Part shown: one piece after another, positions 32,319 through 40,117 of the stretch | How positions within the stretch are numbered: the stretch's first letter is position 1 | Layout: every line of letters starts with the position of its first letter | Assembly (NCBI GenBank): GCA_036257595.1 | Contig: DATAFF010000014.1 | Location: forward strand, 1-40,117 | DNA from: DATAFF01 sp036257595 | Lineage (GTDB): Bacteria; Pseudomonadota; Alphaproteobacteria; Rhizobiales; Aestuariivirgaceae | DNA: 40,117 bases | Direction of reading: 5' to 3' | The notes under the pieces: generated by a model | What the model was told of the DNA's origin: nothing | What the model saw: only the letters and a program-made list of their open reading frames with translations | The model's database searches: none | Position numbers and translations under genes: made by a program

Positions 32319-34265
32319 TCACGGCAAGGTCTCGTAGTCGGCGAGATCCGGATCGTGGGTCATGCGCCAGTAATCGACGAAGCGCCATGGCATGACCGAG
32401 AACACCCTTCCATGCTTGTTGCGGTAATAGGTCGACATGCCGGGATGGGTCCAGATCAGGGTCTCATGCTCGGCATCGACCTTCCGATTGTAAGAATCAG
32501 CCACCCTATCGCGAACATCGATGGCGTCGATTTGCCGGCTGATCATCTGGACAAGTAAGGCCGTGATGTAACGGGTCTGGCATTCGGCCTGAAATATCAC
32601 GCTGCCGCCATGCCCCGGACCGGAATTGGGACCGAGCATGCAGAAGAAGTTGGGGAACCCCGGCACTGTCAAGCCGAGATAGGCGGTCGGATTGTCTTCG
32701 GCCCAGACATCCGAAAGCGACCGGCCGTGCCGGCCGGTGATGTTGAGCCGGGCAGCCATCTCGGTGACCTTGAAGCCGGTCGAATGGACGATGATATCGG
32801 CGGAGCGGACGGTGCCGTCGCTGGTCACGATGCCGTCCTGGGTGATGCGCCGGATCGGTGTGGTGACCAGTGCCACATTTGGTTTGAGAAGCGTGCGATA
32901 CCAGCCATTGTCGAGCAGGATGCGCTTGCCATAGGGCGGGTAGCTCGGCACGCATTTCGCAATGAGGTCGGTGCGCTCCCCGAGTTCGGACAGAATGAAA
33001 TCGGTGAGTTCCCGGCGATGACGGTCGTTGATCCTGTTGACGGCCCGCTCCGGATGCGGCCAGGCAGGATCCTTTTTGAGAAAGGGCAGAAGGCCGTCGC
33101 CGTAGCGCCAGAACATGTTGAAGCGGAACCACTCGACATAATAGGGCACGTTGTCGAGCAGCCACTGGGTGCCGGCGCCGATCGTGTCCGAATAGCCGGC
33201 GATCGGCCGGGCCCATTGCGGGCTGCGCTGATAGATGGTGACCGATCTCACCCGGTCGGCAACGCTCGGCACGAGCTGCATCGCCGTCGCGCCGGTGCCG
33301 ATGATTGCCAGATCCTTCGATTCCACGCTCAGCCCTTCGGGCCACAGCGCGGAATGAAACGACGGGCCGCAAAATGAGTGAATGCCGTTGATGTCCGGCA
33401 TCACCGGATCGTTGAGCTGGCCGATGGCACTGACCAGGAAAGCGGACTCGACCTGCCGCCTTTCGCCGCCTTCGTCGAGCAGCGAGATCCAGCGCCGGCG
33501 CGCTTCGTCCCAACGGGCCGAGAGCAGACGGGTGCGGAAACTGATGTTTCGCCGCACTCCGAGCTCCTCGGCGGTCCTCCTGAGATAGTCGAGGATCTCC
33601 TCGCGAGGCGAGAAGTAGCGGCTCCAACGGTAGCGTCGTCCGAACGAGAACGAATAGGAGTGATTCGGCGTGTCGACGCCACAGCCGGGATAACGATTGA
33701 CGTTCCAGGTGCCGCCGAGCTCGGCATTCTTCTCGACTATTCGATAGCGGATGCCGAGCCGGCCGAGCGCCACGGCGAGCGCAATCGCGCAAACCCCCGC
33801 TCCGACGATGAGCACCTCCGCCTGGTCGCGCCGCTCCGGTGCCTCGCCGCCGGGCCATGTCGCCTCCCGCGGGATGATGCCCATTTCCTCGCGGATGAGC
33901 GGTGCATAATCGGGCGCCACCGCCTCGCCAAGACATGCGCTGGTCATCCGCTGGATCAGCTCGTCGCCGGGATCGGTGATCACCGGGCTCAGGGAACCGC
34001 GCCGCAGCAGGTCGAGTGCCGCTGCCCGCACCTCGGCACAGACATCGTCCGAAAGACCGGCCCTCGGATCGGGAATGAGCCGCACGTCCCGCTTCGGGGA
34101 GAACGGGGGTGCAAGCCAGCGCATGTCGCCCGTCAAATGAACGAGGCACATGAGCAGGACGCGGATGTCTGCCTCCTCCGCCGCTTGCCCGAGATCCGAT
34201 GGCGCCTGACCGAATGCCACGTCGATCTGTCCGATGCTGCCGCTGTTCGATAAATACTGAATCAC
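32319..34265 (-). CDS. Flavin-containing Baeyer-Villiger monooxygenase, 4-hydroxyacetophenone monooxygenase-like
   Basis: The 648-residue length and the N-terminal extension of about 140 residues (ADIRVLLMCLVHLTGDMRWL) resemble 4-hydroxyacetophenone monooxygenase (HAPMO). An FAD-binding GAGVCAIALA motif follows near 154, then GGTWNVNRYPGCGVD (183-197). The Baeyer-Villiger fingerprint FxGxxxHxxxWP is present as FCGPSFHSALWP (about 294-305), and the NADPH-binding GTGATAMQ follows. The enzyme would insert oxygen into a ketone to give an ester, using NADPH and O2. The only upstream in-frame start is the GTG at 34265, which lies inside the probable TetR operator. A later start is possible but would trim the extension. 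Confidence 0.9.
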   Translation of the reverse strand: MIQYLSNSGSIGQIDVAFGQAPSDLGQAAEEADIRVLLMCLVHLTGDMRWLAPPFSPKRDVRLIPDPRAGLSDDVCAEVRAAALDLLRRGSLSPVITDPGDELIQRMTSACLGEAVAPDYAPLIREEMGIIPREATWPGGEAPERRDQAEVLIVGAGVCAIALAVALGRLGIRYRIVEKNAELGGTWNVNRYPGCGVDTPNHSYSFSFGRRYRWSRYFSPREEILDYLRRTAEELGVRRNISFRTRLLSARWDEARRRWISLLDEGGERRQVESAFLVSAIGQLNDPVMPDINGIHSFCGPSFHSALWPEGLSVESKDLAIIGTGATAMQLVPSVADRVRSVTIYQRSPQWARPIAGYSDTIGAGTQWLLDNVPYYVEWFRFNMFWRYGDGLLPFLKKDPAWPHPERAVNRINDRHRRELTDFILSELGERTDLIAKCVPSYPPYGKRILLDNGWYRTLLKPNVALVTTPIRRITQDGIVTSDGTVRSADIIVHSTGFKVTEMAARLNITGRHGRSLSDVWAEDNPTAYLGLTVPGFPNFFCMLGPNSGPGHGGSVIFQAECQTRYITALLVQMISRQIDAIDVRDRVADSYNRKVDAEHETLIWTHPGMSTYYRNKHGRVFSVMPWRFVDYWRMTHDPDLADYETLP

Positions 34266-34271
34266 GATTCA
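34258..34271. promoter_or_regulatory. Probable TetR operator at the monooxygenase start
   Basis: TGAATCACGATTCA overlaps the GTG start of the monooxygenase gene, and GATTCATGAATC (34266-34277) is a perfect 12-bp palindrome overlapping it. The 14-mer differs at two positions from the site before the tetR-like gene. A bound dimer here would block transcription or early elongation. Confidence 0.6.
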
Positions 34272-34320
34272 TGAATCAATATGGCCAATTGAGGCATGTT
34301 CCGTTGGCAAACGGGCGCGG

Positions 34321-35151
34321 TTAACCGAGAAGGCCGCCCAAGGTCCGTCCTCGTCCGCCTCGGGCGATCAGCCAGGCCGCGATGGCAATCCCGATCATGC
34401 TCACGATCAGCATCATGACGGCAAGTGCTGCGACATCGCCTTTGAGCCCGGCCTTCATGGCGGAAAGGATGTAGATCGGGAAGGTCGACGTGCCGGGGCG
34501 CTGCACGAAGAGCGAAATGATCACGTCGTCGAAGGAGAACGTGAAGGAGAGGAGCAGACCGGCGAGAACAGCCGGAAACATCAATGGCAAGGTGATGTCG
34601 ATGAAGCTGCGCCAGGGCCGCGCACCGAGATCGGCCGCCGCATGCTCCAGGGTTTCGCCCAATCCCTCGGCGCGGGCTCTGACGATCAGGGCCACGACCG
34701 CGACGTTGAACAGGGAATGGCCGATCGACAGGCGGGTGATGCCGTCGAATATGCCGAGGCGGTCAAACCAGATCATCTGCCCGATCGCCGAAACGAGCTC
34801 GGGTATACCCAATATGACGAAGATCAGCCCGAGATAGGGCACCGTCCACGCTCCCTTGCGGCGCGCCAGCGCAATGCCGGCGAAGACCCCGAAGGCAACA
34901 GCGATCACGGCATTGATGAGGGCCGTCCGAATCGAGACATAGAGCGCGCTCAAGGCCCGGGGATTGTCGATCGCCACCCCATACCAATGCGTCGACCATT
35001 CCGTCCAGACATAGAGATTTCGCCCACCGTTGAAGCTGTAGATGATGATCACGATGATCGGCAGGTACAAGAAGACGAAGATCGCCACCATCCAGGCCAG
35101 CAGCAGGCGGCGACCAGGATTCGCCGGCTGGCGATTGATCGTCGCCGTCAC
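34321..35151 (-). CDS. potC: ABC transporter permease, spermidine/putrescine type (PotC-like)
   Basis: The 276-residue inner-membrane permease has six predicted helices and the EAA loop ETLEHAAADLGARPWRSFIDITLPL that contacts the ATPase. The GTG start at 35151 overlaps the TGA of the upstream permease gene as GTGA. It is the PotC-like half of a heterodimeric channel. The order here is oxidoreductase, binding protein, ATPase, permease, permease, with potC last on the minus strand. The transported solute is inferred from family only; relatives move polyamines, opines or related cationic compounds. Confidence 0.92.
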   Translation of the reverse strand: MTATINRQPANPGRRLLLAWMVAIFVFLYLPIIVIIIYSFNGGRNLYVWTEWSTHWYGVAIDNPRALSALYVSIRTALINAVIAVAFGVFAGIALARRKGAWTVPYLGLIFVILGIPELVSAIGQMIWFDRLGIFDGITRLSIGHSLFNVAVVALIVRARAEGLGETLEHAAADLGARPWRSFIDITLPLMFPAVLAGLLLSFTFSFDDVIISLFVQRPGTSTFPIYILSAMKAGLKGDVAALAVMMLIVSMIGIAIAAWLIARGGRGRTLGGLLG

Positions 35152-36071
35152 AGCGGCGCTCCCCGCGCCAGCTTGAGGAGACGCTGCAGGACGAAGAGCA
35201 CAAGACCGGCAAGGATCAAGACGCCGGCGAGAAGCCCGATCAGCATCACGGCCATGGCCGAGCCAAGCGGCAGATTCTGCGATGCGAGTATCTGCGTGGC
35301 AATCAGATTCCCGACCATCAGCCCCTTCGTGCCGCCGAGAATGGTCGGGACGACATAATCGCCGGCGGCGAGGATGAAGGTGAGGACAAGCCCGCCGAGA
35401 AGGCCCGGCATGGCGAGCGGCAGGGTGACCTGCAGGAAGGTCCGCAGCGGGCCAGCTCCCAGATCCATGCTCGCCCTTATCAGCGAAGTATCGATCCGCT
35501 CGAGCGCGACATAGATGGGAAGGATCATCACCGGCAGGTAGTTGTAGACGATGCCGAGCTGCACTGCCGCATTGCTGTCGAGGATCAGCAGCGGCCTGCT
35601 CAGGATGCCGAGAGCCTGCAAGACGTCCGATAGCGTTCCTTGCGGCGCCAGGATGATGCGCCAGGCGAAAGTCCGCAGCAGAAAGCTCGTCCAATAGGGA
35701 ACGATGAGCAGGAACACGAGAATGGACCGCCAGCGCGCCGGGACATGCATGGCGATTGCGTAGGCGACAGGGAAGCCGAAGAGAGCGCACAGGATCGTGC
35801 CGAGGCCGGCGGTGCGCATGGTGATCTGGAAGACGCGGAAGAAGATCTCGCTCAGAGCTTGCCGGTAATTGTCGAATGACAGCGTCTCGAGCGCGACCGG
35901 TCCGGGTGCCTCGGCGCCCGGCCGTGAACCGAAGCTGTAGACGACGATCCAGAGCAGCGGCACGATGAAGAAAACGGTCCACCAGGCGAGCGCCGGCCAG
36001 GCCATCGTCCAGCGCGGCATCCCCCGACGATGGATGCGGATGGGGACTGTGTCAGCGGTCAATTCGGCCAC
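35148..36071 (-). CDS. potB: ABC transporter permease, spermidine/putrescine type (PotB-like)
   Basis: The permease has six helices and the EAA loop SLIRASMDLGAGPLRTFLQVTLPL. The start is uncertain: a GTG at 36071 follows AGGGA and overlaps the potA end, a TTG at 36062 overlaps the potA stop, and an ATG at 36020 gives a shorter N-terminus (MPRWTMAWPALAWW). The longer start adds the basic RIHRR, which suits a cytoplasmic N-terminus, so 36071 is used here (307 residues). It is coupled to potC by a GTGA overlap. Confidence 0.9.
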   Translation of the reverse strand: MAELTADTVPIRIHRRGMPRWTMAWPALAWWTVFFIVPLLWIVVYSFGSRPGAEAPGPVALETLSFDNYRQALSEIFFRVFQITMRTAGLGTILCALFGFPVAYAIAMHVPARWRSILVFLLIVPYWTSFLLRTFAWRIILAPQGTLSDVLQALGILSRPLLILDSNAAVQLGIVYNYLPVMILPIYVALERIDTSLIRASMDLGAGPLRTFLQVTLPLAMPGLLGGLVLTFILAAGDYVVPTILGGTKGLMVGNLIATQILASQNLPLGSAMAVMLIGLLAGVLILAGLVLFVLQRLLKLARGAPL

Positions 36072-37165
36072 GGCTTTCCCTGCCTTGACTCCAGATCCTC
36101 GAACGGAAAGAGGGTGAAGGATTCCGACTCCCAATATGCCCAGACCTCGGCGCCCTCCGGCAGAATGTCGACGCCGCGACGGGGCATCCGGCTCAACAGC
36201 TCACGACCGTCGGGAAGGGTGAGCACGAATTCCATCGTGTCGCCCAGCATGACGCTGGCGGCGACTTTCGCCGTCAGTCGGTTCCGCGCCGAGGGCTCGC
36301 GGGCGGCAAGGAGCACATTCTCCGGTCGAACGGCACCGAGCACATGCGCTTCGCGTTTCAGCCCTCTGATGGCCCGGCTTGCCTCGAACACCACCCCCCG
36401 TTCGCTGCGCATGGCGAGGCTGTCGCCGAGCCGATGGCCGGGGATGAAGTTCTGCGTCCCGATGAAGCCGGCAACGAAGGCGGTTGCGGGGTTGTCATAT
36501 AGCTCGGTCGGACCGCCGAGCTGCTCGATCCGACCATGGCGCATGACGGCAATCGAATCCGACATCGCCAGAGCCTCTTCCTGGTCGTGGGTGACAAAGA
36601 TGAAGGTGGTGCCGAGCTGACTTTGCAGAAGCTTGAGCTCCACCTGCATCTGCTGCCGGAGCTTGCGGTCCAGCGCTCCGAGCGGCTCGTCGAGAAGAAG
36701 AACGGATGGCCGCTTGACCAACGCGCGGGCGAGAGCGACCCGCTGCTGCTGGCCGCCGGAAAGCTCGCTGGGCTTGCGATCGGCGAAGCTCAGCATCTCG
36801 ACCATGTCGAGGGCATCGCCGACCCGTTTCCGGCGCTCTGCTGCGGGCACGCCGTCCTGGCGCAGCCCGTAGGCGACATTCTCGGCAGCGTTCATATGCG
36901 GGAACAGGGCGTAGTTCTGGAACACCGTGTTCACGTCGCGTCGGTAGGGTGCGAGCATGGTCACGTCATGACCGGCGATCCGGACCGTACCGTAATCCGG
37001 CAGCTCGAAACCGCCGATCATGCGCAGAATGGTCGACTTGCCGGCGCCCGAAGGTCCAAGCAGCGAGATGAACGAGCCCTCCCGGATGGCCAGCGTGACG
37101 TCATCCACGGCCTTGAACGAGCCGTAGAGCTTGCTCACGCGCTCCAGCTCGACATCCGCTGCCAT
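36059..37165 (-). CDS. potA: ABC transporter ATP-binding protein, spermidine/putrescine type (PotA-like)
   Basis: The ATG at 37165 gives 368 residues; a GTG just before it is also possible. The ABC domain has Walker A GPSGAGKST, Q-loop VFQNYALFPHM, signature LSGGQQQRVALARAL, Walker B VLLLDEPLGALD and the switch histidine in FVTHDQEEAL. The C-terminal part (about 245-368) is a TOBE-type regulatory domain, as in PotA. It energises uptake by the PotB-PotC permease. The potB start overlaps its end. Confidence 0.94.
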   Translation of the reverse strand: MAADVELERVSKLYGSFKAVDDVTLAIREGSFISLLGPSGAGKSTILRMIGGFELPDYGTVRIAGHDVTMLAPYRRDVNTVFQNYALFPHMNAAENVAYGLRQDGVPAAERRKRVGDALDMVEMLSFADRKPSELSGGQQQRVALARALVKRPSVLLLDEPLGALDRKLRQQMQVELKLLQSQLGTTFIFVTHDQEEALAMSDSIAVMRHGRIEQLGGPTELYDNPATAFVAGFIGTQNFIPGHRLGDSLAMRSERGVVFEASRAIRGLKREAHVLGAVRPENVLLAAREPSARNRLTAKVAASVMLGDTMEFVLTLPDGRELLSRMPRRGVDILPEGAEVWAYWESESFTLFPFEDLESRQGKPWPN

Positions 37166-37204
37166 CACCCCGCCCAGGTCTATCGCATGTCGCTCTGATC
37201 TTGA

Positions 37205-38308
37205 TTACTGTGCCGCCGCTGCCTTGAACTTGGTGAGGATCGCGACGCGACGGTCGTAGGTCTCGTTGCGCACCGTCCGCTCGCCGCGCTTCAGGGCATC
37301 CGCTGGCGGGAAGATCATCGGATCGATGGCGACCTTGGGATCGAGATGCTTCTCTGTTCCCGACACGGGCGAGAGGAAGCCGGTATAGGTGATTTCGCGG
37401 GCCGCGATCACCGGGTCGAGAACATAGTTCATCCAGGAATGCGCCGCCTTCAGGTTCTTGCCCCCCACCGGCAGGTGGTAACTGTCGAGCCAGAGCTCCG
37501 ATATCGGCTCTGGATAGACGAAGACGAGATTGGAATTCTTCGAGGAATCGATCGCCTGCTTGGCATTGCCATTCCAGCATTGGGCGAGGATGACGGAGCC
37601 CGAGGCGACGTCCTGCACGGGATAGGAGTTGAAGGTTTTGATGTGCTTGGCGAGCGACTCGACCTTCGCTTCGGCGTCCTTGATGGCGGCTTCGTCCGTC
37701 GTGTTCCAGGACAGGCCTTTGGACCAGAAGAGCGGCGCGATGGCGAGCGCGTCATCGAGCAGCGATGTCCTGCCGCTGCCCTCGTTCTGAATTGCCTCGA
37801 GGAAATCGCCCCAGCTTTTCATCGGCCGGGTGATCACGGATTTGTCGTAGATGAAGCCTTCCGAACCGGTGCTCTTCGGCACGGTATAGGCGTTTTCAGG
37901 GTCGAAGTCGGGGTGGGCGAACTCGGGCCTTATATTGCCGATGTTCGGAATGAGTGATTTGTCCAGCTTCTGAATCAGCTTCTTGTCGATCAGCAGCTTG
38001 ATCATGAAATCGGTGTTCATCCCAAGATCGTAGCCGCTATTGCCTTGTGCGAGCTGCAACTTCGAATACATCTCATCATTGCTGGCATAATTGTCGTAGA
38101 TGAGTTTGCTGTTGTTGGCCTTTTCCCACTCAGCGACATCATCGGGACTGATGTAATCGGCCCACCCCATCATGCTGAGCTGGGGCTCGACGACTGCAAA
38201 AGCGCTGTCGAGGCGTGGCCACACGCCAAGCAAGGCTGCACCTGAAGCGGCGCCGAGAAGGGTACGGCGCCCGATGAGAAGCCGGCGTTTGCGGAGGTCA
38301 GGCGTCAT
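37205..38308 (-). CDS. potD: Extracellular solute-binding protein, spermidine/putrescine type (PotD-like)
   Basis: The 367-residue periplasmic protein has a twin-arginine-like signal, RKRRLLIGRRTLLGAASGAALLG in two parts (about residues 6-28), so it may be exported folded. The mature domain has the PotD/PotF segments MMGWADYISPDDVAEWEKA, YDNYASNDEMYSKL and YDLGMNTDFMIKLL, then ENAYTVPKSTGSEGFIYD in the second lobe. PotD-like proteins bind polyamines, but opine- or amino-acid-binding relatives exist. It lies between the split oxidoreductase and the ATPase gene, 39-43 nt from each. Confidence 0.92.
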   Translation of the reverse strand: MTPDLRKRRLLIGRRTLLGAASGAALLGVWPRLDSAFAVVEPQLSMMGWADYISPDDVAEWEKANNSKLIYDNYASNDEMYSKLQLAQGNSGYDLGMNTDFMIKLLIDKKLIQKLDKSLIPNIGNIRPEFAHPDFDPENAYTVPKSTGSEGFIYDKSVITRPMKSWGDFLEAIQNEGSGRTSLLDDALAIAPLFWSKGLSWNTTDEAAIKDAEAKVESLAKHIKTFNSYPVQDVASGSVILAQCWNGNAKQAIDSSKNSNLVFVYPEPISELWLDSYHLPVGGKNLKAAHSWMNYVLDPVIAAREITYTGFLSPVSGTEKHLDPKVAIDPMIFPPADALKRGERTVRNETYDRRVAILTKFKAAAAQ

Positions 38309-38351
38309 GGACTTTTCTCCCTATGCTGGCAGCAATCTTCTTCAGTTCAGC

Positions 38352-39314
38352 TTACCGGTTTTCCAGCCGCTCGTCTCCGGCACCAGGCTCCCTGGTGGCC
38401 TCGAGGCAGTCGCTCTCGCGACCAAGTTCGGCCAATACCGCCAGGGTGACCGGCCTCGTCGGCGGGCGCGGCGCCGGGAAATCAAGCTCGGACGGGCAAT
38501 GGCCGTTTCCCGTTGCAAGGAGGTTGACTGCCAATGGACCGCAATATCGCGCCTGGCATCGGCCCATGCCAAGCCGGGTCGCGCGCTTGACGCTGCCGAT
38601 CGGCGCACCGGCAAGGACATGATCGGCAAGGGAACCAGCGGAGACCTCTTCGCAGCGGCAGACGACTGCACCGGGCGAAGTTTCGCCGGAAAGCTCGGGA
38701 TCTCGCCTGAACAAATGCCAGAGCGCCTGCTGAAAGCGGCGCTGCCGTTCGAGATTGGCGCGCACGCGCTTGTCATTCGCCCGCGCGGCAGCCGATGGTC
38801 GCGCGCCGATGTCGATTGCAGCGGCAAGTCCGGCAATGACCCCCTCCGCCTCGGCGGCGCGCGCACCGCCAAGGCCGGTTCCGTCGCCGATGGCGAAGAC
38901 GGTGTCGATGCTGGTCCGGCCATCCTTATCGCGGGCCGTCCTCAGAAATCCATGAGCGGCGTCGTAGTGATGGCGGCATCCGAGCAACCTGGCGAGCTCA
39001 TTGGACGGCAGAAAGCCATAACCCATGCAGACGACATCCGCCCGGTAGCGTTGACCGTTGGTCAGCGTAACGGCGAGCCGCTCGCCGGCATCGATCCGAT
39101 CGATCGCTGCATTATGGATGACCGGTATCTGCGACCATCTGAGCGCTGCGACATAGCCAATGCCGTCAAGCATGAGGTCCGGTGCATTGACCGCCATCCG
39201 CCCAAGACTGGCAAGATTGCCGAGGCCGGGCGGGCGGTGCGGCTTCGACCATCGCCACGATGGCGGCTCCTGCCCGATGCAGTTCGACGGCAACCTGGAG
39301 GTTGAGCGGGCCAT
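38352..39314 (-). CDS. C-terminal part of split FAD oxidoreductase
   Basis: This frame holds the second half of the enzyme. Homologous sequence begins near 39230 (GLGNLASLGRMAVNAPDLM); the ATG at 39314 lies in the overlap and its first 25 or so residues are out of frame. It continues with the FAD-domain segment VVCMGYGFLPSNELARLLG and VFAIGDGTGLGGARAAEAEG, which contacts FAD. The C-terminal bacterioferredoxin-like domain has VVCRCEEVS and GMGRCQARYC, four cysteines for an iron-sulfur centre. Such a domain is found in HcnB and opine oxidase alpha subunits. On its own it would lack the FAD ADP-binding motif. Confidence 0.7.
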   Translation of the reverse strand: MARSTSRLPSNCIGQEPPSWRWSKPHRPPGLGNLASLGRMAVNAPDLMLDGIGYVAALRWSQIPVIHNAAIDRIDAGERLAVTLTNGQRYRADVVCMGYGFLPSNELARLLGCRHHYDAAHGFLRTARDKDGRTSIDTVFAIGDGTGLGGARAAEAEGVIAGLAAAIDIGARPSAAARANDKRVRANLERQRRFQQALWHLFRRDPELSGETSPGAVVCRCEEVSAGSLADHVLAGAPIGSVKRATRLGMGRCQARYCGPLAVNLLATGNGHCPSELDFPAPRPPTRPVTLAVLAELGRESDCLEATREPGAGDERLENR

Positions 39315-40101
39315 TGCCGGCGATCAACATCCGCCGACCCGCCACCACCCCATAGCTTCTGAGCAATGTTTGTGCTGCCCCTGTGGTCATGACGCCAGGC
39401 AGGGTCCAGCCGGGAACCGGCAGAGGGCGCTCGAAGGCCCCGGTTGCGAGGATCAGCCGTTGCGCATCGATCGTCATCCCCCTGCCGTCGCATTCGACGG
39501 CGACCGATGCCGGCAATCCTGCACTGAAGACAACGCCATTCACGAAGTGCACTTCAGCGGCTCTGGCGCGGGCGATGAGTGCCCGCCCGCCGCTGAACTG
39601 GGCATCGGCGAGCCGGCTCGCCGGCAGGTCGAGCTCGGAGATTGGCTGCTTGTAGAACTGGCCTCCCAAAACCGGTCGCTCATCGACCAGCATCACCTTG
39701 ACGCCCGTCTCGGCTGCCGTGATGGCTGCCGAAAGACCGGCGGGGCCGCCGCCGACCACCAGCACGTCGCATCGACGCGGCATCGCTAACGGCACTCCGC
39801 TTGGCACCTTCACGCGCTTGGCGCAGGGCACTCCCTGCCCTTCCACCTGCATGCCCGATTCGACCTTGGTCATGCAGGCCCGCCGGCTCGGCGTGCCGTT
39901 GATCTGGACCAGGCAGTCCTGACAGACGCCCATGCCGCAAAACAGCCCACGTTCACCACCGCTCCGTATACGACGCAATGAAAGAATGCCGGCTGCAGTC
40001 AATGCTGCAGCGACGGTCTCGCCCTTGCGGGCTTCGATCCGCTTGCCTTCGAAAGTGAAGGTCAGGCGATCGGCGCCGAGTGGCGCGAAGCGCGCGCGCA
40101 T
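39166..40101 (-). CDS. N-terminal part of split ferredoxin/FAD oxidoreductase
   Basis: The frame from the ATG at 40101 encodes an HcnA/SoxA-type [2Fe-2S] domain (about residues 10-95, with CGMGVCQDC at 55-63 and Cys77), then the FAD-binding motif DVLVVGGGPAGLSAAITAAE (112-131), GGQFYKQPISELDLP and ILATGAFERPLPVPGW. Downstream of GNGPLNLQVAVELHRAGA the frame leaves the homologous path and ends in a non-homologous tail (RQSCQSWADGGQCTGPHA). The intact relatives oxidise amino acids, opines or sarcosine, usually with a separate DAO-family subunit, which may lie just right of the window. Confidence 0.72.
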   Translation of the reverse strand: MRARFAPLGADRLTFTFEGKRIEARKGETVAAALTAAGILSLRRIRSGGERGLFCGMGVCQDCLVQINGTPSRRACMTKVESGMQVEGQGVPCAKRVKVPSGVPLAMPRRCDVLVVGGGPAGLSAAITAAETGVKVMLVDERPVLGGQFYKQPISELDLPASRLADAQFSGGRALIARARAAEVHFVNGVVFSAGLPASVAVECDGRGMTIDAQRLILATGAFERPLPVPGWTLPGVMTTGAAQTLLRSYGVVAGRRMLIAGNGPLNLQVAVELHRAGAAIVAMVEAAPPARPRQSCQSWADGGQCTGPHA

Positions 40102-40117
40102 GTCAGCTGCGTTGCCG

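Larger units (their letters stand above)
38352..40101 (-). pseudogene. Ferredoxin/FAD oxidoreductase split by a frameshift (whole gene)
   Basis: Two overlapping open frames together make one protein of about 582 residues: an N-terminal [2Fe-2S] domain, an FAD oxidoreductase domain and a C-terminal BFD-like cysteine cluster, as in sarcosine-oxidase-alpha/HcnAB/octopine-oxidase-like subunits. Homologous sequence leaves one frame and continues in the other near 39220-39245, in CCGCCCGCCCGGCC on the coding strand. One extra base there would explain it. It is either a real lesion or a sequence error. The gene heads the polyamine-type transporter operon. Confidence 0.8.

Overview
The window is high-GC, gene-dense bacterial DNA. 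Gene content points to an alphaproteobacterium, most likely of the order Hyphomicrobiales (Rhizobiales): an addB-addA pair with an 8-nt overlap, an HWE-family histidine kinase, AceK, IorA/IorB-type molybdenum hydroxylase subunits and dispersed AGAGCATG palindromes. This placement is inferred from families and style. No rRNA, tRNA, phage, transposase or CRISPR array was seen.

Layout. 1-2945 (minus): a partial MDR-family oxidoreductase, a YfcG-like glutathione transferase and an Fsr-like MFS transporter. 3086-6397 (plus): aceK, an aldo/keto reductase and a RidA-family protein. 6414-8771 (minus): DoxX, a secreted TPR protein and the copper proteins CopD and CopC. 8966-9815 (plus): two small secreted proteins of unknown role. 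9842-14813 (minus): a beta-hydroxyacid-dehydrogenase-like protein, an SDR, an HWE kinase, GFA and VOC proteins, and a secreted glycine-rich protein with its own promoter and terminator. 15035-22756 (plus): a small ORF, a lytic transglycosylase and addB-addA. 22800-23994: an HxlR regulator divergent from a RibD_C/DHFR-like reductase. 24069-30079 (minus): a ROK-like kinase, prfC, iorA, iorB and a yqhA-like gene, closely packed. 30396-31451 (plus): a secreted HAD phosphatase. 31652-34265: a TetR regulator convergent with a Baeyer-Villiger monooxygenase. 34321-40101 (minus): a ferredoxin/FAD oxidoreductase split by a frameshift, followed by a four-gene spermidine/putrescine-type ABC importer.

How genes work together. 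AddA and AddB form the helicase-nuclease for double-strand break repair. IorA and IorB form a periplasmic molybdenum hydroxylase. CopC and CopD handle copper. The Pot-type importer plus the amine-oxidase-like dehydrogenase looks like one uptake-and-oxidation unit for a polyamine-, opine- or amino-acid-like substrate. The TetR gene and the monooxygenase carry nearly identical 14-bp palindromes at their 5' ends and probably form a small regulon.

Most unusual points. (1) The ROK-like protein at 28970-30079 has its motifs in circularly permuted order, with the usual C-terminal block placed ahead of the DIGGTN phosphate-binding motif. (2) Five dispersed hairpin-like elements built from TAGGCAG-type heptamers lie between genes, and three of them provide the last codons and stop codon of a neighbouring gene. 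(3) Two related TAGAGCATG palindromic elements are present. (4) The oxidoreductase frameshift near 39230 is either a real lesion or a sequence error.
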